Assembly: GCF_019083965.1 (NCBI RefSeq)
Contig: NZ_JAHRCY010000004.1
Location: 389,236-453,235, forward strand
Length of the DNA: 64,000 nucleotides
Direction: 5' to 3'
Origin: Catellatospora tritici
GTDB taxonomy: Bacteria; Actinomycetota; Actinomycetes; Mycobacteriales; Micromonosporaceae
A program made the position numbers and the translations under genes. Numbering within the stretch: position 1 is the first letter of the stretch; each line of letters begins with the position of its first letter. The notes below the pieces were generated by a model, which saw only the letters and a list, made by a program, of their open reading frames with translations, was not told the origin of the DNA and ran no database searches. Below are positions 10,501-18,530 of the stretch, piece after piece.

Positions 10501-12438
10501 CGGCACCAGCTGCTCGTGCAGCCAGAACGGTCGCTCGGCGGGCGGCCGAGCGCCCAGCCGCGGCGGCGTCACCGGCACGGCGACGGCCGCCACCTCGGCC
10601 AGCGTCGCCCCGCCCAGCAGCAGCTCCAGGTCCAGTTCCCAGCCGGTGCGCCGGGCGGCTGCGGTGAGGTCGGCCGCGCCGAGCGAGTCCAGGCCCACCG
10701 CGGTCAGCGCGGTGTCGGCGCCGACCGGTCCGATCGACGGCGGCAGCAGCGCGGCGAGCTCGGCCACCAGACCGGCCAACGTCGCCACCGGCGCGGGCGC
10801 GGCCGGATCGAGCCGGGGCAGGGTGCCCTGCTCGTAGCCTCGGCGCAGCTCGGCGCGTTGCAGCTTGCCGCTGGAGGTGCGCGGCAGCCCGCCGCGGCGC
10901 ACCGCCACCAGCACCGCCGGGGTGACGCCGGTGCTCTCGGCCACCGCCGCCCGCACCGCGTCGAGCACCTCGCGCAGCAGCTCCGGGGCCAGATGCCGGT
11001 CGGTCTCCACCGCCACGCCGAGGCTTTCGCCGCCGCCGTCGGCCACCGCGAACGCTCCGGCCGCGGACCCGGCCAGCGCCGGATGCGCCGCGAGCGCCTG
11101 CTCCTCCACATCGGCCGGATAGACGTTGCGGCCGCGTACGATCACCAGCTCCTTGGCCCGGCCGGTGACGAACAGCTCCCCACCGTCGAGGAAGCCGAGG
11201 TCACCGGTGCGCAGCCAGCCGCCGTCGAAGTCGACGCTGGACGCCCCCCAGTACCCGGCGGCGACCCCGTCCCCACCCACCAGGAGGTGACCGACCTGCC
11301 CAGCGGCCCGGTCGGCACCCTGCTCGTCGACCACCCGCACCGGGCACAGCGGGCGCCCGCTGGACACCAGCGCCTGACCGTCGCCGGTCGGCACGACCAC
11401 GCCCGCGGCCAGCGCGTCGCGATCGACGTGACACCTCCGCGGCCCGGTGCCCGCGGTCGCGCCCGACACGATCAGCGTCGCCTCGGCCAGGCCGTAGCAC
11501 GGGTGCATCGCGGCGGGGTCGAAACCGGCGGCGGCGAACCGCCGGGTGAACCGGTCCACGGTCTGGGCGCGTACCGGCTCGGCGCCGGTGAACGCCAGCC
11601 GCCACCGGCTCAGGTCCAGCCCGGACAACCGCGCGTCGGTGACGCGTTCGGCGCACAGCCGATAGCCGAAGTCCGGGCCGCCGGTCACGGTCACCCCGTG
11701 CCGCGTCACCGTCTCCAGCCAGAACACCGGGTCCTGCGCGAACGCGGTCGAGGCCAGCAGCACGCACGGGATCCCCGCGGACACCGGGGTGAGCAGGCCG
11801 CCGACCAGGCCCATGTCGTGGTATGGCGGCAGCCAGCTCGCCGCCACGTCGTCGTCGCGCAGCGCGAAGTTGTCCCGGATCATCCGCAGGTTGGCCGACA
11901 ACGCCCGGTGCGGCACCACCACACCCTTGGGCGCCCCGGTCGACCCGGACGTGTACTGCAGGAACGCCACCTCGTCCGGTCCGGCCGCGACGGGTGGCAG
12001 CGGCGCGTACCCGTCGGCCCGCGTGACCGTGCGCCACGGCAGCGGCAGCGCGCCGCTGCGGGCCGCCCGCTCGCGCGACTCCTCGGTGCCCAGCGCCAGC
12101 GCGGGCCGGGCGTCGGCGGCCACCGCCGCCAGCCGCTGGTCGTGGCGCGACCCGCGCGGCGGGTACGCGGGCACCGCGACCACCCCCGCGTACAGGCAGC
12201 CGAAGAACGCCGCGACATAGTCCAGCCCCGCGGGCGCCGCCAGCAGCACCCGGTCGCCCCGGCCCACCCCGGCCTCGGCCAGCATCGCCGCGACCCGTCC
12301 GGCCCGCTCGTGCAGCGCGCGGTAGGTCAGCTCGACCGGGTCGGCGCCGGCGCGCACGAACCGGAACGCCGTCGCCCCAGGTGTCAGCTCGGCCCTGACC
12401 GCGAGGACGACCCCCACCTGTGTGACGACTTCGGACAC
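7585..12438 (-). CDS. Fatty-acyl-AMP ligase fused to ACP and NRPS C-A-PCP
   Basis: Loading protein of 1617 residues that should activate a fatty acid as acyl-AMP and pass it to its own ACP, beginning a lipopeptide. FAAL signatures include YTSGSTGAPKG (about residue 163) and the WLPPYHDMGL stretch. The ACP serine lies in GLDSLG (about 583). The C domain motif is HHAVADQ (about 755), with the second His retained and Gly replaced by Gln. The A domain has YTSGSTGRPKG near 1172; its pocket reads roughly D-S-A-T-V-A-E-V-W-K, which I cannot assign. The PCP has ALGGHSL near 1546. Start chosen at GTG 12438 because GGGGGA lies just upstream (12444-12448); the open frame continues to 12567 without a better site. 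First gene of the cluster transcript. Confidence 0.94.
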   Translation of the reverse strand: MSEVVTQVGVVLAVRAELTPGATAFRFVRAGADPVELTYRALHERAGRVAAMLAEAGVGRGDRVLLAAPAGLDYVAAFFGCLYAGVVAVPAYPPRGSRHDQRLAAVAADARPALALGTEESRERAARSGALPLPWRTVTRADGYAPLPPVAAGPDEVAFLQYTSGSTGAPKGVVVPHRALSANLRMIRDNFALRDDDVAASWLPPYHDMGLVGGLLTPVSAGIPCVLLASTAFAQDPVFWLETVTRHGVTVTGGPDFGYRLCAERVTDARLSGLDLSRWRLAFTGAEPVRAQTVDRFTRRFAAAGFDPAAMHPCYGLAEATLIVSGATAGTGPRRCHVDRDALAAGVVVPTGDGQALVSSGRPLCPVRVVDEQGADRAAGQVGHLLVGGDGVAAGYWGASSVDFDGGWLRTGDLGFLDGGELFVTGRAKELVIVRGRNVYPADVEEQALAAHPALAGSAAGAFAVADGGGESLGVAVETDRHLAPELLREVLDAVRAAVAESTGVTPAVLVAVRRGGLPRTSSGKLQRAELRRGYEQGTLPRLDPAAPAPVATLAGLVAELAALLPPSIGPVGADTALTAVGLDSLGAADLTAAARRTGWELDLELLLGGATLAEVAAVAVPVTPPRLGARPPAERPFWLHEQLVPGTPAYTMAVAARCADGVDPDRLDAALREVLRRHPVLRGRVVPGGEPGTVAVETDPVPDRVLRVLDAVPVGFLDAHLTALCWPPPQLTQGHLVRATLLPVTGGEPVLLLVAHHAVADQRSARVLLAEIDACYAGRELAPPPEPGPVPVPDDEDRRWWHEQLAGVAERAELPADQPAPAVATHRGRTLHRRLATDVARLAEATASTRFAVLLAATAVLVARHTGEPEAVLGVPVDTRDAGAREAVGCLVTLVPVRVDLRRAVSTADAIAAARTALAAVLARPMLPVDELAALAGRGVPGRHPLFDVVVADESATPDGLVPVDRGGAAFDLSLLFAPGEVTVEYALDRFAPGTAERLADRLETLLAAMAADPARPWYAQPLDPAAPPHLHTPAPAAPSGAGLLHEMVWAQVDRTPDALAVHDRDTRWSYRELRERAEAVAGGLRSRGIGPGDVVALRLPRSAALIAAMLGVLETGAAYLPLDPGYPPERLAAILADAAPAAVLGDLEDAEPITGTGPSPQDAAYVVYTSGSTGRPKGVVVEHRHIAASTAARHAWYGPPPRRFLLLSSPAFDSSVAGIYWTLTGGGTLHLAEPGLERDSAAAWRVLAEIGATHTLTLPTLWAAMLEAGRDLPLPELDTVVVAGEECRADVVARHHAALPDCRLVNEYGPTEAAVWATVQELRPGGSGVVPIGSPVPGMTCRVLDRWGAPVPAGIAGELHLSGPQVARGYLRRPEETAVSFYDDPCFGRTYRTGDRVSVTGDGVLRFHGRVDAQVKIRGQRVEPGEVEAVLAGHPAVADCAVTAYGTGVGVRLAAYVVLRHDPGPDLLGWLGERLPPAYLPQAVLAVPALPRTPNGKVDRRALPDPAPATRGGRGPDGPAERAVAEAFAAVLACGPVGADDDFFALGGHSLAAAQLSARLGASLGVAVRLGDVFEAPTVAQLAARLGPRQATAAAVPIQRQPRTAATGAGRSGDR

Positions 12439-12569
12439 GACATCCCCCAAGCAGTCCCCCGGTAACTGCGCTACAGGTCTACTTCGTCGATTCGATGATT
12501 GCAAGTCCTTGACTCTGAAAGTAATCGATGCGAGAGTCGCGCAGGCCGCAGCGGGGGAGAGGGGCACCG
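12439..12569. promoter_or_regulatory. Divergent control region, NRPS cluster / ABC exporter
   Basis: The 131 bp between the minus-strand synthetase start and the plus-strand transporter start must hold both promoters. It is visibly less GC-rich than its surroundings. A 6-bp inverted repeat, GACTCT at 12511-12516 and AGAGTC at 12533-12538, brackets a 16-nt spacer and could be an operator. TTGACT at 12509-12514 could serve as a plus-strand -35, and TTGCAA (12504-12499) with TAGACC 17 nt further could serve the minus strand. The promoter hexamers are guesses; the inverted repeat is seen directly. Confidence 0.45.
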
Positions 12570-13511
12570 ATGAGCGTGGTGTACGACATCGAAGCCGTCA
12601 CCAAGCACTACCCCGGCGCCGCGGCCCCGGCCAACGACGAGATCACCTTCACGGTCGCCCGCGGCGAGATCTTCGGCCTGCTCGGCCCCAACGGCGCGGG
12701 CAAGACCACCCTCGTCCGGCAACTGTCCGGGCTGCTCCGCCCCACCAGCGGCCGCATCACCCTCTTCGGCACCGATGTCACCGCCCACCCGCACGTCGTC
12801 GCCGAGCACGTCGCGCTGCAGCCACAGAGCCCCGCCGCCCTGCTCGACCTCACGGCCGCCGAGGCGGTGCACCACACCGGCCGCCTGCGCGGCCTGACCA
12901 CCGTGGCCGCCCGCGCCCAGACCGCCGCCCTGCTCGCCCTGCTCGGCATCGACCAGCTCGCCGCCCGCCGCGTACGCACTCTGTCCGGCGGCGAGAAACG
13001 ACTGGTGTCACTGGCCGTCACGCTGGTGGCCGACCGGCCCGTGCTCATCCTCGACGAGCCCACCAACGACCTCGACCCCGCCGCCCGCCGCCTCGTCTGG
13101 GACCACCTGCGCAAACTCAACGCCGAGGGCCGCACCATCATCCTGGTCACCCACGACGTCGCCGAAGCCGAGCGGGTCATCGACCGGGTCGGGCTGGTCA
13201 ACCACGGCCGCCTGCTGGCCCTCGGCCCCACCGCCGAGCTGCGCCGCCGCGTCGACCAGCGGGTCCGTCTCGACATCGCCCTGCCCGAGCACACCGACCC
13301 GGTCCTGGACGAACTGCTCGCCGACGCGGGCGACCAACTCGTCCGCGACGGCGACCGGGCCCTGCTGCTGGTGGCCCGCGACCGCGTCCGGGACGTGCTC
13401 GACGCCGTCGCCGACCGCATCGGGCCGACCGGCCTGTCCGACCTGCGCGTGCAGGGACCCTCGCTGGAGGACGTCTACCTTCAGCTCGGCGGAAGGGACC
13501 GTCTTGGCTGA
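12570..13511 (+). CDS. ABC transporter ATP-binding protein
   Basis: A 313-residue ABC ATPase of the DrrA/CcmA (ABC-2 exporter) type. Walker A is GPNGAGKTT near residue 40, the signature is LSGGEKR, and Walker B with the following segment reads LILDEPTNDLDP, followed by the H-loop VTHD. A C-terminal extension of about 90 residues is typical of drug-export ATPases. The ATG at 12570 is chosen because a purine-rich GGGGGAGAGG sits just upstream; an in-frame ATG at 12528 lacks this. It pairs with the overlapping permease and is divergent from the lipopeptide synthetases, so export of or self-resistance to the cluster product is the likely role (inference). Confidence 0.93.
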   Translation: MSVVYDIEAVTKHYPGAAAPANDEITFTVARGEIFGLLGPNGAGKTTLVRQLSGLLRPTSGRITLFGTDVTAHPHVVAEHVALQPQSPAALLDLTAAEAVHHTGRLRGLTTVAARAQTAALLALLGIDQLAARRVRTLSGGEKRLVSLAVTLVADRPVLILDEPTNDLDPAARRLVWDHLRKLNAEGRTIILVTHDVAEAERVIDRVGLVNHGRLLALGPTAELRRRVDQRVRLDIALPEHTDPVLDELLADAGDQLVRDGDRALLLVARDRVRDVLDAVADRIGPTGLSDLRVQGPSLEDVYLQLGGRDRLG

Positions 13512-14265
13512 CACCACCGGCCCGGCCCGGCCCTCGGCGCTGTCCGCGTACCTGCGGCTGCTGCCGGTGGTGCTGGCCGAGTTCCGCACCACCGGCCCGT
13601 TCTACGTCTTCTTCAGCGTGCTGCTGCCCGCCGGCATCCTGTTCTTCGTCAACACCAGCGGCGGCGACGTCGACCTGCGCTACCTCGCCGGGGGCGCGCT
13701 GGCCGCGTCGCTGGCGATGGGCCCGGCCGTGATGCTCTGCGCCCGTCTGGGCCTGGCCCGCGAACACCACGAGTTCGACTACTGGGCCACCCTGCCCGTG
13801 CCCAAGGTCAGCCTGGTGTTGGCCCTGTGCACCGGGCACCTGCTGTTCTCGCTACCCGGCGTCGCGGCGATGCTGGCCCTGGGCTGGTTCCTGCTCGGCA
13901 TCCCCGGCACCGGCGTGCTGGCGGCGTTGCCGCTGGTGCCGCTGGCCGCGCTGACCCTGGCGGGCCTGGGCGCGTTCCTCGGGTCGCGGGCGCCCAACAG
14001 CATCGTCGGCAACCTCATCGGCAACCTGGTGCTGGCCGTGGCGCTGTTCCTGTCCCCGCTGATGACCCGGCTCGACGCGTACCCGGCACTGCTCAAACCG
14101 GTCGCCTACGCCATCCCCACCACCTACGTCGCCGACGCGTTCCGGCACGTGTTCCACGCCGGGCCGGTCCTCGTGCCGTTCTGGGTCGACCTGGCGGTGA
14201 TGGGTGGGCTCACCGCGGCCCTGCTGGTGCTTACCCACCGGCTGCTGGACTGGCGCGGCCGCTGA
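13504..14265 (+). CDS. ABC-2 type transporter permease
   Basis: A 253-residue integral membrane protein with about six hydrophobic segments, partner of the ATPase encoded just upstream. The TTG start at 13504 lies inside the 3' end of the ATPase gene (8-nt overlap), with GGAAGGGA about six nt upstream. The family moves small lipophilic compounds or lipids across the membrane as a dimer with its ATPase. It ends 2 bp before the convergent protease gene, leaving no room for a separate terminator. Confidence 0.9.
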   Translation: MADTTGPARPSALSAYLRLLPVVLAEFRTTGPFYVFFSVLLPAGILFFVNTSGGDVDLRYLAGGALAASLAMGPAVMLCARLGLAREHHEFDYWATLPVPKVSLVLALCTGHLLFSLPGVAAMLALGWFLLGIPGTGVLAALPLVPLAALTLAGLGAFLGSRAPNSIVGNLIGNLVLAVALFLSPLMTRLDAYPALLKPVAYAIPTTYVADAFRHVFHAGPVLVPFWVDLAVMGGLTAALLVLTHRLLDWRGR

Positions 14266-14267
14266 GC

Positions 14268-15392
14268 TCAGTCGCCCCGCAGCGAGTTCATGTCGACGGC
14301 GCGGGCGAGATCGGCGGTGCCGACCAGGCCCACCAGCACACCTCCGACGACCACCAGCGCGGGCAGGCGCCCAGCCATGATCTGACGGGCCGCGTCGGCC
14401 AGCGGCACGTCCGGCGCCAGCACCACCAGCCGGTCCGGTGGCACCCGCACGTCGCGCAGCGTCTGCTCGGCACGCTGCTGCGGCGTGGCCCGCGCCAGGG
14501 CGGACAGGGTCACCAGACCCGCCGCGTTGCCGTCCGGATCCAGCACCGGGTAGGCGTCGGCCGGGCGGTGCTGCCGGGCCAGCGCCACGAAGTCGGAGAT
14601 CCGCTGGCTGACGTACCCGCATACCGGCGGGGCGGTCATCGCGTCGGCGACGGTCAGCCCGGCCATCGCCGTACGCAGCTGGAAGTCGGTCTGCTCGGCC
14701 TGCGCCGCGAACAGCAGGAACCAGCCCAGCAGCACCAGCCACAACCCGCCCACACTGTGCAGGTAGACCACCTGCAGGGTGCCGCAGAGCACCAGCAGCA
14801 GGCTGACCACCATCCCCGCGAACGCGGCCACCCGCTGCGCCACGGCCCGGTCCCCGCGCCACCACCACACCGCCGCCCGCAGCACCCGCCCGCCGTCCAG
14901 CGGCGCGCCCGGCAGCAGGTTGAACACCGCCAGCACCGCGTTGACCAGCGCCAGCCACGCCAACGCCACCCACGCCAACGCCCACAGCCCGACCAGGTAC
15001 ACCCCGGCCGCCAGCACACCGAACACCACCGCCACGCCGAAGCTCGCCGCCGGCCCGGCCAGGGCCACCAGGAGGTCGGCTCGCGCGTGCGGCGGCTCGG
15101 ACTCCAGCTCGGCGACCCCACCCAGCAGCCACAGCGTGATCCGGCGTACGCCCACCCCGAAATGCCTGGCCACCACCGCGTGGCACAGCTCATGCGCCAA
15201 CAGCGAGCCCAGGAACAGCACCGTCACCGCCACCGCGACGACCCAGTACGCCACCGGCGCCCCGCCCGGCGCGCCCAGCGGCAGCACTCCGGTGGCCAGA
15301 CCGTGCCCGAGCAGCAGCATGATCGCGAGCGCGGACCAGTGCACGCCGACGGGAATGCCGGCGATGGTGCCCAACCGCAGCGTCGGTCGCAT
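14268..15392 (-). CDS. Site-2 protease family (M50) metalloprotease with CBS domains
   Basis: A 374-residue membrane protein. Zinc site HELCH lies in the first third, and the second catalytic motif [11 protein letters not shown] follows about 90 residues later; the two are set in hydrophobic helices as in S2P/SpoIVFB-like proteases. The C-terminal third, from about residue 240, is soluble and reads as a pair of CBS domains, which usually sense adenine nucleotides. A strong AGGAGG precedes the ATG. The family cleaves membrane-embedded anti-sigma factors or similar substrates; no candidate substrate is adjacent. Confidence 0.92.
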   Translation of the reverse strand: MRPTLRLGTIAGIPVGVHWSALAIMLLLGHGLATGVLPLGAPGGAPVAYWVVAVAVTVLFLGSLLAHELCHAVVARHFGVGVRRITLWLLGGVAELESEPPHARADLLVALAGPAASFGVAVVFGVLAAGVYLVGLWALAWVALAWLALVNAVLAVFNLLPGAPLDGGRVLRAAVWWWRGDRAVAQRVAAFAGMVVSLLLVLCGTLQVVYLHSVGGLWLVLLGWFLLFAAQAEQTDFQLRTAMAGLTVADAMTAPPVCGYVSQRISDFVALARQHRPADAYPVLDPDGNAAGLVTLSALARATPQQRAEQTLRDVRVPPDRLVVLAPDVPLADAARQIMAGRLPALVVVGGVLVGLVGTADLARAVDMNSLRGD

Positions 15393-15443
15393 CGGCTGCC
15401 TCCTGCAGCCATCATCTCTCGCCGCAGCCCCGGCGGCCGCCGT

Positions 15444-16382
15444 CTACAGCGGTGGAGCCGTGAACAGGCCGCGGTCGGGGTCGTTGAACGTCTGCCGGGC
15501 CACCAGCTCGCTCATCGGGTTCGCGGTGCCCCACTGGTCGGAGATGTGCGGGTCGGACGAGTCGTACACATGCGGGTGCCAGCGATCCTCGTCGAGCTGC
15601 TCCAACTCGGTGGTGTACTCCACCACGTTGCCGTGCGGGTCGCGGAAGTAGCTGAACGTGTTGTCGCCCGCGGTGTGCCGTCCCGGCCCCCACACCTTCT
15701 CGACCCCGGCCCGGATCATCCGGCCGCAGCCGCGCATGAACTCGTCCAGCCCGCGCAGCTCGAACGACGCGTGGTGCAGCGCCACGTGCGGGCCGCGTGA
15801 CACGGCGAAACTGTGGTGCCAGGTGTTGCACCGCAGGAACCACATCAGGTCGCCGCGATGCGGGTGGCTCAGCCGGTCCGACAGCGCGAAACCCAGGTGC
15901 CGGATATAGAACGCGGCCGTGGCCTGCGGGTCGGGGGAGTTCACCACCACGTGCGACAGCCGCACCGGCACCGACTCGCGCGCCTCGATCCGCCGGTGGG
16001 CCCGCGGCCGCACGTCGGCGGAGACCTCCACGGTACGGCCGTCGACATCGAAGAACCGGAACCCGTAGCCCTCGCCCGGGGTCGCCAGCGGGCCTGGCTC
16101 GCCGACCAGCCGCACCCCGGCACGGCCCAGCCGCTCGGCGAGGGTGTCCACGTCGGCCGGGAACGCCGCCCCGAACGCGATCAGGTCCAGCCGCTTGTCC
16201 GGGGCCTGTCGCACCCGCACGGCGTACTGCTCCGGCGAACCCGCCGCCGCCAGGAACGCCACGCCCGTGTCGGCGGCGACCTCGGTCAACCCCCAGGTGC
16301 CGGTGAAGAACCTCACCTGACGGTCGAAATCGGGCACCGCGAGATCGACATGGCGCAAGTGGGTGATCAACCGCTGGGTCAT
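15444..16382 (-). CDS. Type I extradiol ring-cleavage dioxygenase (VOC fold)
   Basis: A 312-residue protein with two tandem vicinal-oxygen-chelate domains, the layout of catechol 2,3-dioxygenases. The C-terminal domain keeps the metal triad: His in LSHVVVN, His in ALHHASF and Glu in VVEYTTE. The N-terminal domain begins LRHVDLAVPD. AGGAG lies upstream of the ATG. It should open catecholic rings next to the diol using Fe(II). No monooxygenase or downstream meta-cleavage gene is nearby, so the substrate is unknown; a role in tailoring or clearing an aromatic metabolite is possible. Confidence 0.88.
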   Translation of the reverse strand: MTQRLITHLRHVDLAVPDFDRQVRFFTGTWGLTEVAADTGVAFLAAAGSPEQYAVRVRQAPDKRLDLIAFGAAFPADVDTLAERLGRAGVRLVGEPGPLATPGEGYGFRFFDVDGRTVEVSADVRPRAHRRIEARESVPVRLSHVVVNSPDPQATAAFYIRHLGFALSDRLSHPHRGDLMWFLRCNTWHHSFAVSRGPHVALHHASFELRGLDEFMRGCGRMIRAGVEKVWGPGRHTAGDNTFSYFRDPHGNVVEYTTELEQLDEDRWHPHVYDSSDPHISDQWGTANPMSELVARQTFNDPDRGLFTAPPL

Positions 16383-16485
16383 CAGGGGGCTCCTCGCGCG
16401 CCGGGCGGCACACCGCCGGGCCGCACCGAGATTGTCCCGGTCCCCGTGTGCCTCGGCACCGGCGACGCGCCGACTTCCGCCCAGG

Positions 16486-16971
16486 TCAGGACGGGTCTAT
16501 TCGGTCCCGGATGGCCGCGCGGATGTCATCCAGCGACCAACTCAGAGACCCGCCCTGGATCACGAACGGGGTGCCGAACCGCGCCAGGTTGGCCCGCCCC
16601 TCGCCGCGCAACCACGGCCGCATCCGCCAGACCGCGTCCTGCGGTTCGGTCGGGACGATCAGCAGCACCGGCACCGGACGTGACCCGGTGGCCTTCACAT
16701 CCTCGCGCACGTCGGCGATTTCGTCCCAGCCCAACGCCGGCCCCATCAGCGGCATCCGGAGGCCCTCATCGGAGATCACGAGGACCGGCACCCGCAGCAG
16801 CGTACTCACCACGACCGGATAGCCGAGCAGGACCAGGAACGCCGCGCCCGCGACGGCCACAGCCGTACCGGTGCCACCGCCCATGAGCACGCCGAGCACC
16901 ACCGGGACACAGGCGAGCCCGAGCAGCATCAGATACCGCGCCTCCGGTCGTATCCGGATCAGTATCGGCAT
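16486..16971 (-). CDS. Small membrane protein, PH-like
   Basis: A protein of about 161 residues of unknown function. Two adjacent hydrophobic segments form the N-terminal third, followed by a soluble part rich in beta-strand-like residues (LVISDEGLRMP, WDEIADVRE). This arrangement is seen in actinobacterial bacterial-PH-domain membrane proteins, but the assignment is tentative. The ATG at 16971 is preferred to the more distal start at 17001 because GAGGAG sits just upstream of it. It is divergent from the GNAT fragment at 17012. Confidence 0.75.
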   Translation of the reverse strand: MPILIRIRPEARYLMLLGLACVPVVLGVLMGGGTGTAVAVAGAAFLVLLGYPVVVSTLLRVPVLVISDEGLRMPLMGPALGWDEIADVREDVKATGSRPVPVLLIVPTEPQDAVWRMRPWLRGEGRANLARFGTPFVIQGGSLSWSLDDIRAAIRDRIDPS

Positions 16972-17011
16972 CACGGTCTCCTCGACGTCGTCGCGACGCA
17001 CATGCTAGAGC

Positions 17012-17425
17012 GTGGCCGGGCGCCGCGCTGCCCGTGAGGAATGCTTCGACGAGCCGGGCCACGGCCATGTCGTCCGCACGTTCGAGCAGTACCTGGACGA
17101 CCTGCGTGGCAGCCCCTACCGGCCGGACCTGTGGTCGGTGGCCTGGGACGGCGACCAGCTCGCCGGACTGGTGCTGTGCGAACTCGACGGCGACGCGGCC
17201 GAGGTCCCCTGGGTGGCCGTGCGTCCGGCGTGGCGACGCCGTGGCCTGGCGCTGAGCCTGCTGGACCGGACCCACCACCACCTCGCCGCGGCGGGCGTCA
17301 CGAAGGTGCGGCTGCGCACCGTCGCCGAGAACGCCAACGACACCGTGGGCCTGTACACCAAAGCCGGGTACGCCGTGACCGCGCGTCACCCGCGCCATCG
17401 CAAACCCGTGCCCGCCCGAGCGTAG
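17012..17425 (+). CDS. GNAT acetyltransferase domain, probably N-terminally truncated
   Basis: A 137-residue frame carrying one GNAT fold: VAVRPAWRRRGLALSLL is the acetyl-CoA-binding motif A, and NANDTVGLYTKAGY is motif B. The N-terminal part (HVVRTFEQYLDDLRG) matches the linker and second lobe of two-domain GNAT proteins related to mycothiol synthase, which suggests the first lobe is missing. There is no room for it, since the divergent gene starts 41 bp upstream, and no clear ribosome site precedes the GTG. It may be a decayed gene or a single-domain derivative. Confidence 0.65.
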   Translation: MAGRRAAREECFDEPGHGHVVRTFEQYLDDLRGSPYRPDLWSVAWDGDQLAGLVLCELDGDAAEVPWVAVRPAWRRRGLALSLLDRTHHHLAAAGVTKVRLRTVAENANDTVGLYTKAGYAVTARHPRHRKPVPARA

Positions 17426-17434
17426 GTTCACCGC

Positions 17435-17902
17435 ATGTACTCCACTCGCATCACCGGACACGTCAGGGCATCCCGCGCCGCGGTCTACCGCGCCCTGCTC
17501 GACCCCGACGCGATCGCCGGATGGCGCGTACCCGCCGGGATGACCAGCCGGGTGCACGAGTTCGAGGCCCGCGAGGGCGGCGCCTTCCGGGTCTCGCTCA
17601 CCTACGACGCGCCCGACGCCACCGGCAAGACCTCCGGCCACACCGACACCTACCACGGCCGGTTCCGAACCCTGGTGCCCGACGAACGGGTCGTCGAGGA
17701 GATCGAGTTCGAGACCACCGACCCGGCGTTCGGCGGCGCCATGACCATGACCACGACACTGGTCGACGCCGACGGCGGCACGGATGTCACGATCGTGCAC
17801 GAGGGCGTCTCCGACGCCGTCTCCCCAGCCGACAACGAGACCGGCACCCGGATGGCCCTGGCCAACCTCGCCCGACTCGTCGAGGCGCGCTCGGCCGCCT
17901 GA
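17435..17902 (+). CDS. SRPBCC / AHSA1-type protein
   Basis: A 155-residue single-domain protein with the START-like fold sequence pattern: VRASRAAVYRALLDPDAI at the N-terminus, a central run of beta strands, and a long C-terminal helix (GTRMALANLARLVEA). Members bind hydrophobic ligands or modulate partners; the ligand cannot be predicted. It begins 9 bp after the GNAT frame and is probably co-transcribed with it. It ends 7 bp from the convergent GyrB-like gene. Confidence 0.85.
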   Translation: MYSTRITGHVRASRAAVYRALLDPDAIAGWRVPAGMTSRVHEFEAREGGAFRVSLTYDAPDATGKTSGHTDTYHGRFRTLVPDERVVEEIEFETTDPAFGGAMTMTTTLVDADGGTDVTIVHEGVSDAVSPADNETGTRMALANLARLVEARSAA

Positions 17903-17909
17903 CACCGCC

Positions 17910-18524
17910 TCAGTCAGCCGTGCGGACGTCGACCTCCAGGTGGCCGAAGGCCGACAGCATCCGGCGTAGATCGGCTGCCTGCACGCCGGTCAGCGCCGGG
18001 TCGGGCCGGAACCGCACGGTCGTGCCCGTCGTGCCGTCGCCCGGGTGGCCGACCAGGTCGGTGACGGGTATTCCGTGCTCGTACCGCTGCGTCCACGCGC
18101 CGTCGGCCCGCCGGTTGGTGTGCGCGAGCCATTCGCTGAGCGCCGCGACGACGGACATGCCGCGCCGGGGCGCCCCGTCCGGCAGGTATACCGCCGGTGG
18201 CCCGTCGAAGAACCGCAGGTCCTTGGTGGCCATGACGGGCTTGCGGACCGGTCGGCCGTGCTCGTCACGGCGGGTGTCGGTGCCGCGGCCGTCGTCGGTC
18301 ACCGACACCGACCCGTCAGGATGCGACGCCACCGTGCACGAGCCCCGGCGACCGGCCGCCTCGGCCTCGTCGTCGGCGTATGCGACCACCTCCAGGACCA
18401 GGTGGGTCACGCCGCCGGGCGCGTACCGACCGGGATCGCGGCGCACCAGTTCGAGGTGCTCCAGGTCGACCTCGGCGGCCCAGTCGTGTGTGGTGTTCAC
18501 CCAGGTGTCTCGGGGACCGGTCAC
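17910..18524 (-). CDS. Orphan GyrB/ParE-type GHKL ATPase domain
   Basis: A 204-residue protein aligned by eye with only the N-terminal ATPase lobe of DNA gyrase B. The N-box reads HLVLEVVAYADDEA: the catalytic Glu is kept, but Tyr stands where GyrB has the Mg-binding Asn. The next box, VTDDGRGTDT, is kept, and the glycine lid is altered (GAPRRGMSVVAALS). Transducer, Toprim and tail regions are absent, so it cannot be a topoisomerase alone. It may bind nucleotide weakly or act as a regulator or decoy. It lies 6 bp downstream of the toroid gene, probably as an operon. Confidence 0.8.
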   Translation of the reverse strand: MTGPRDTWVNTTHDWAAEVDLEHLELVRRDPGRYAPGGVTHLVLEVVAYADDEAEAAGRRGSCTVASHPDGSVSVTDDGRGTDTRRDEHGRPVRKPVMATKDLRFFDGPPAVYLPDGAPRRGMSVVAALSEWLAHTNRRADGAWTQRYEHGIPVTDLVGHPGDGTTGTTVRFRPDPALTGVQAADLRRMLSAFGHLEVDVRTAD

Positions 18525-18530
18525 GTGGCG

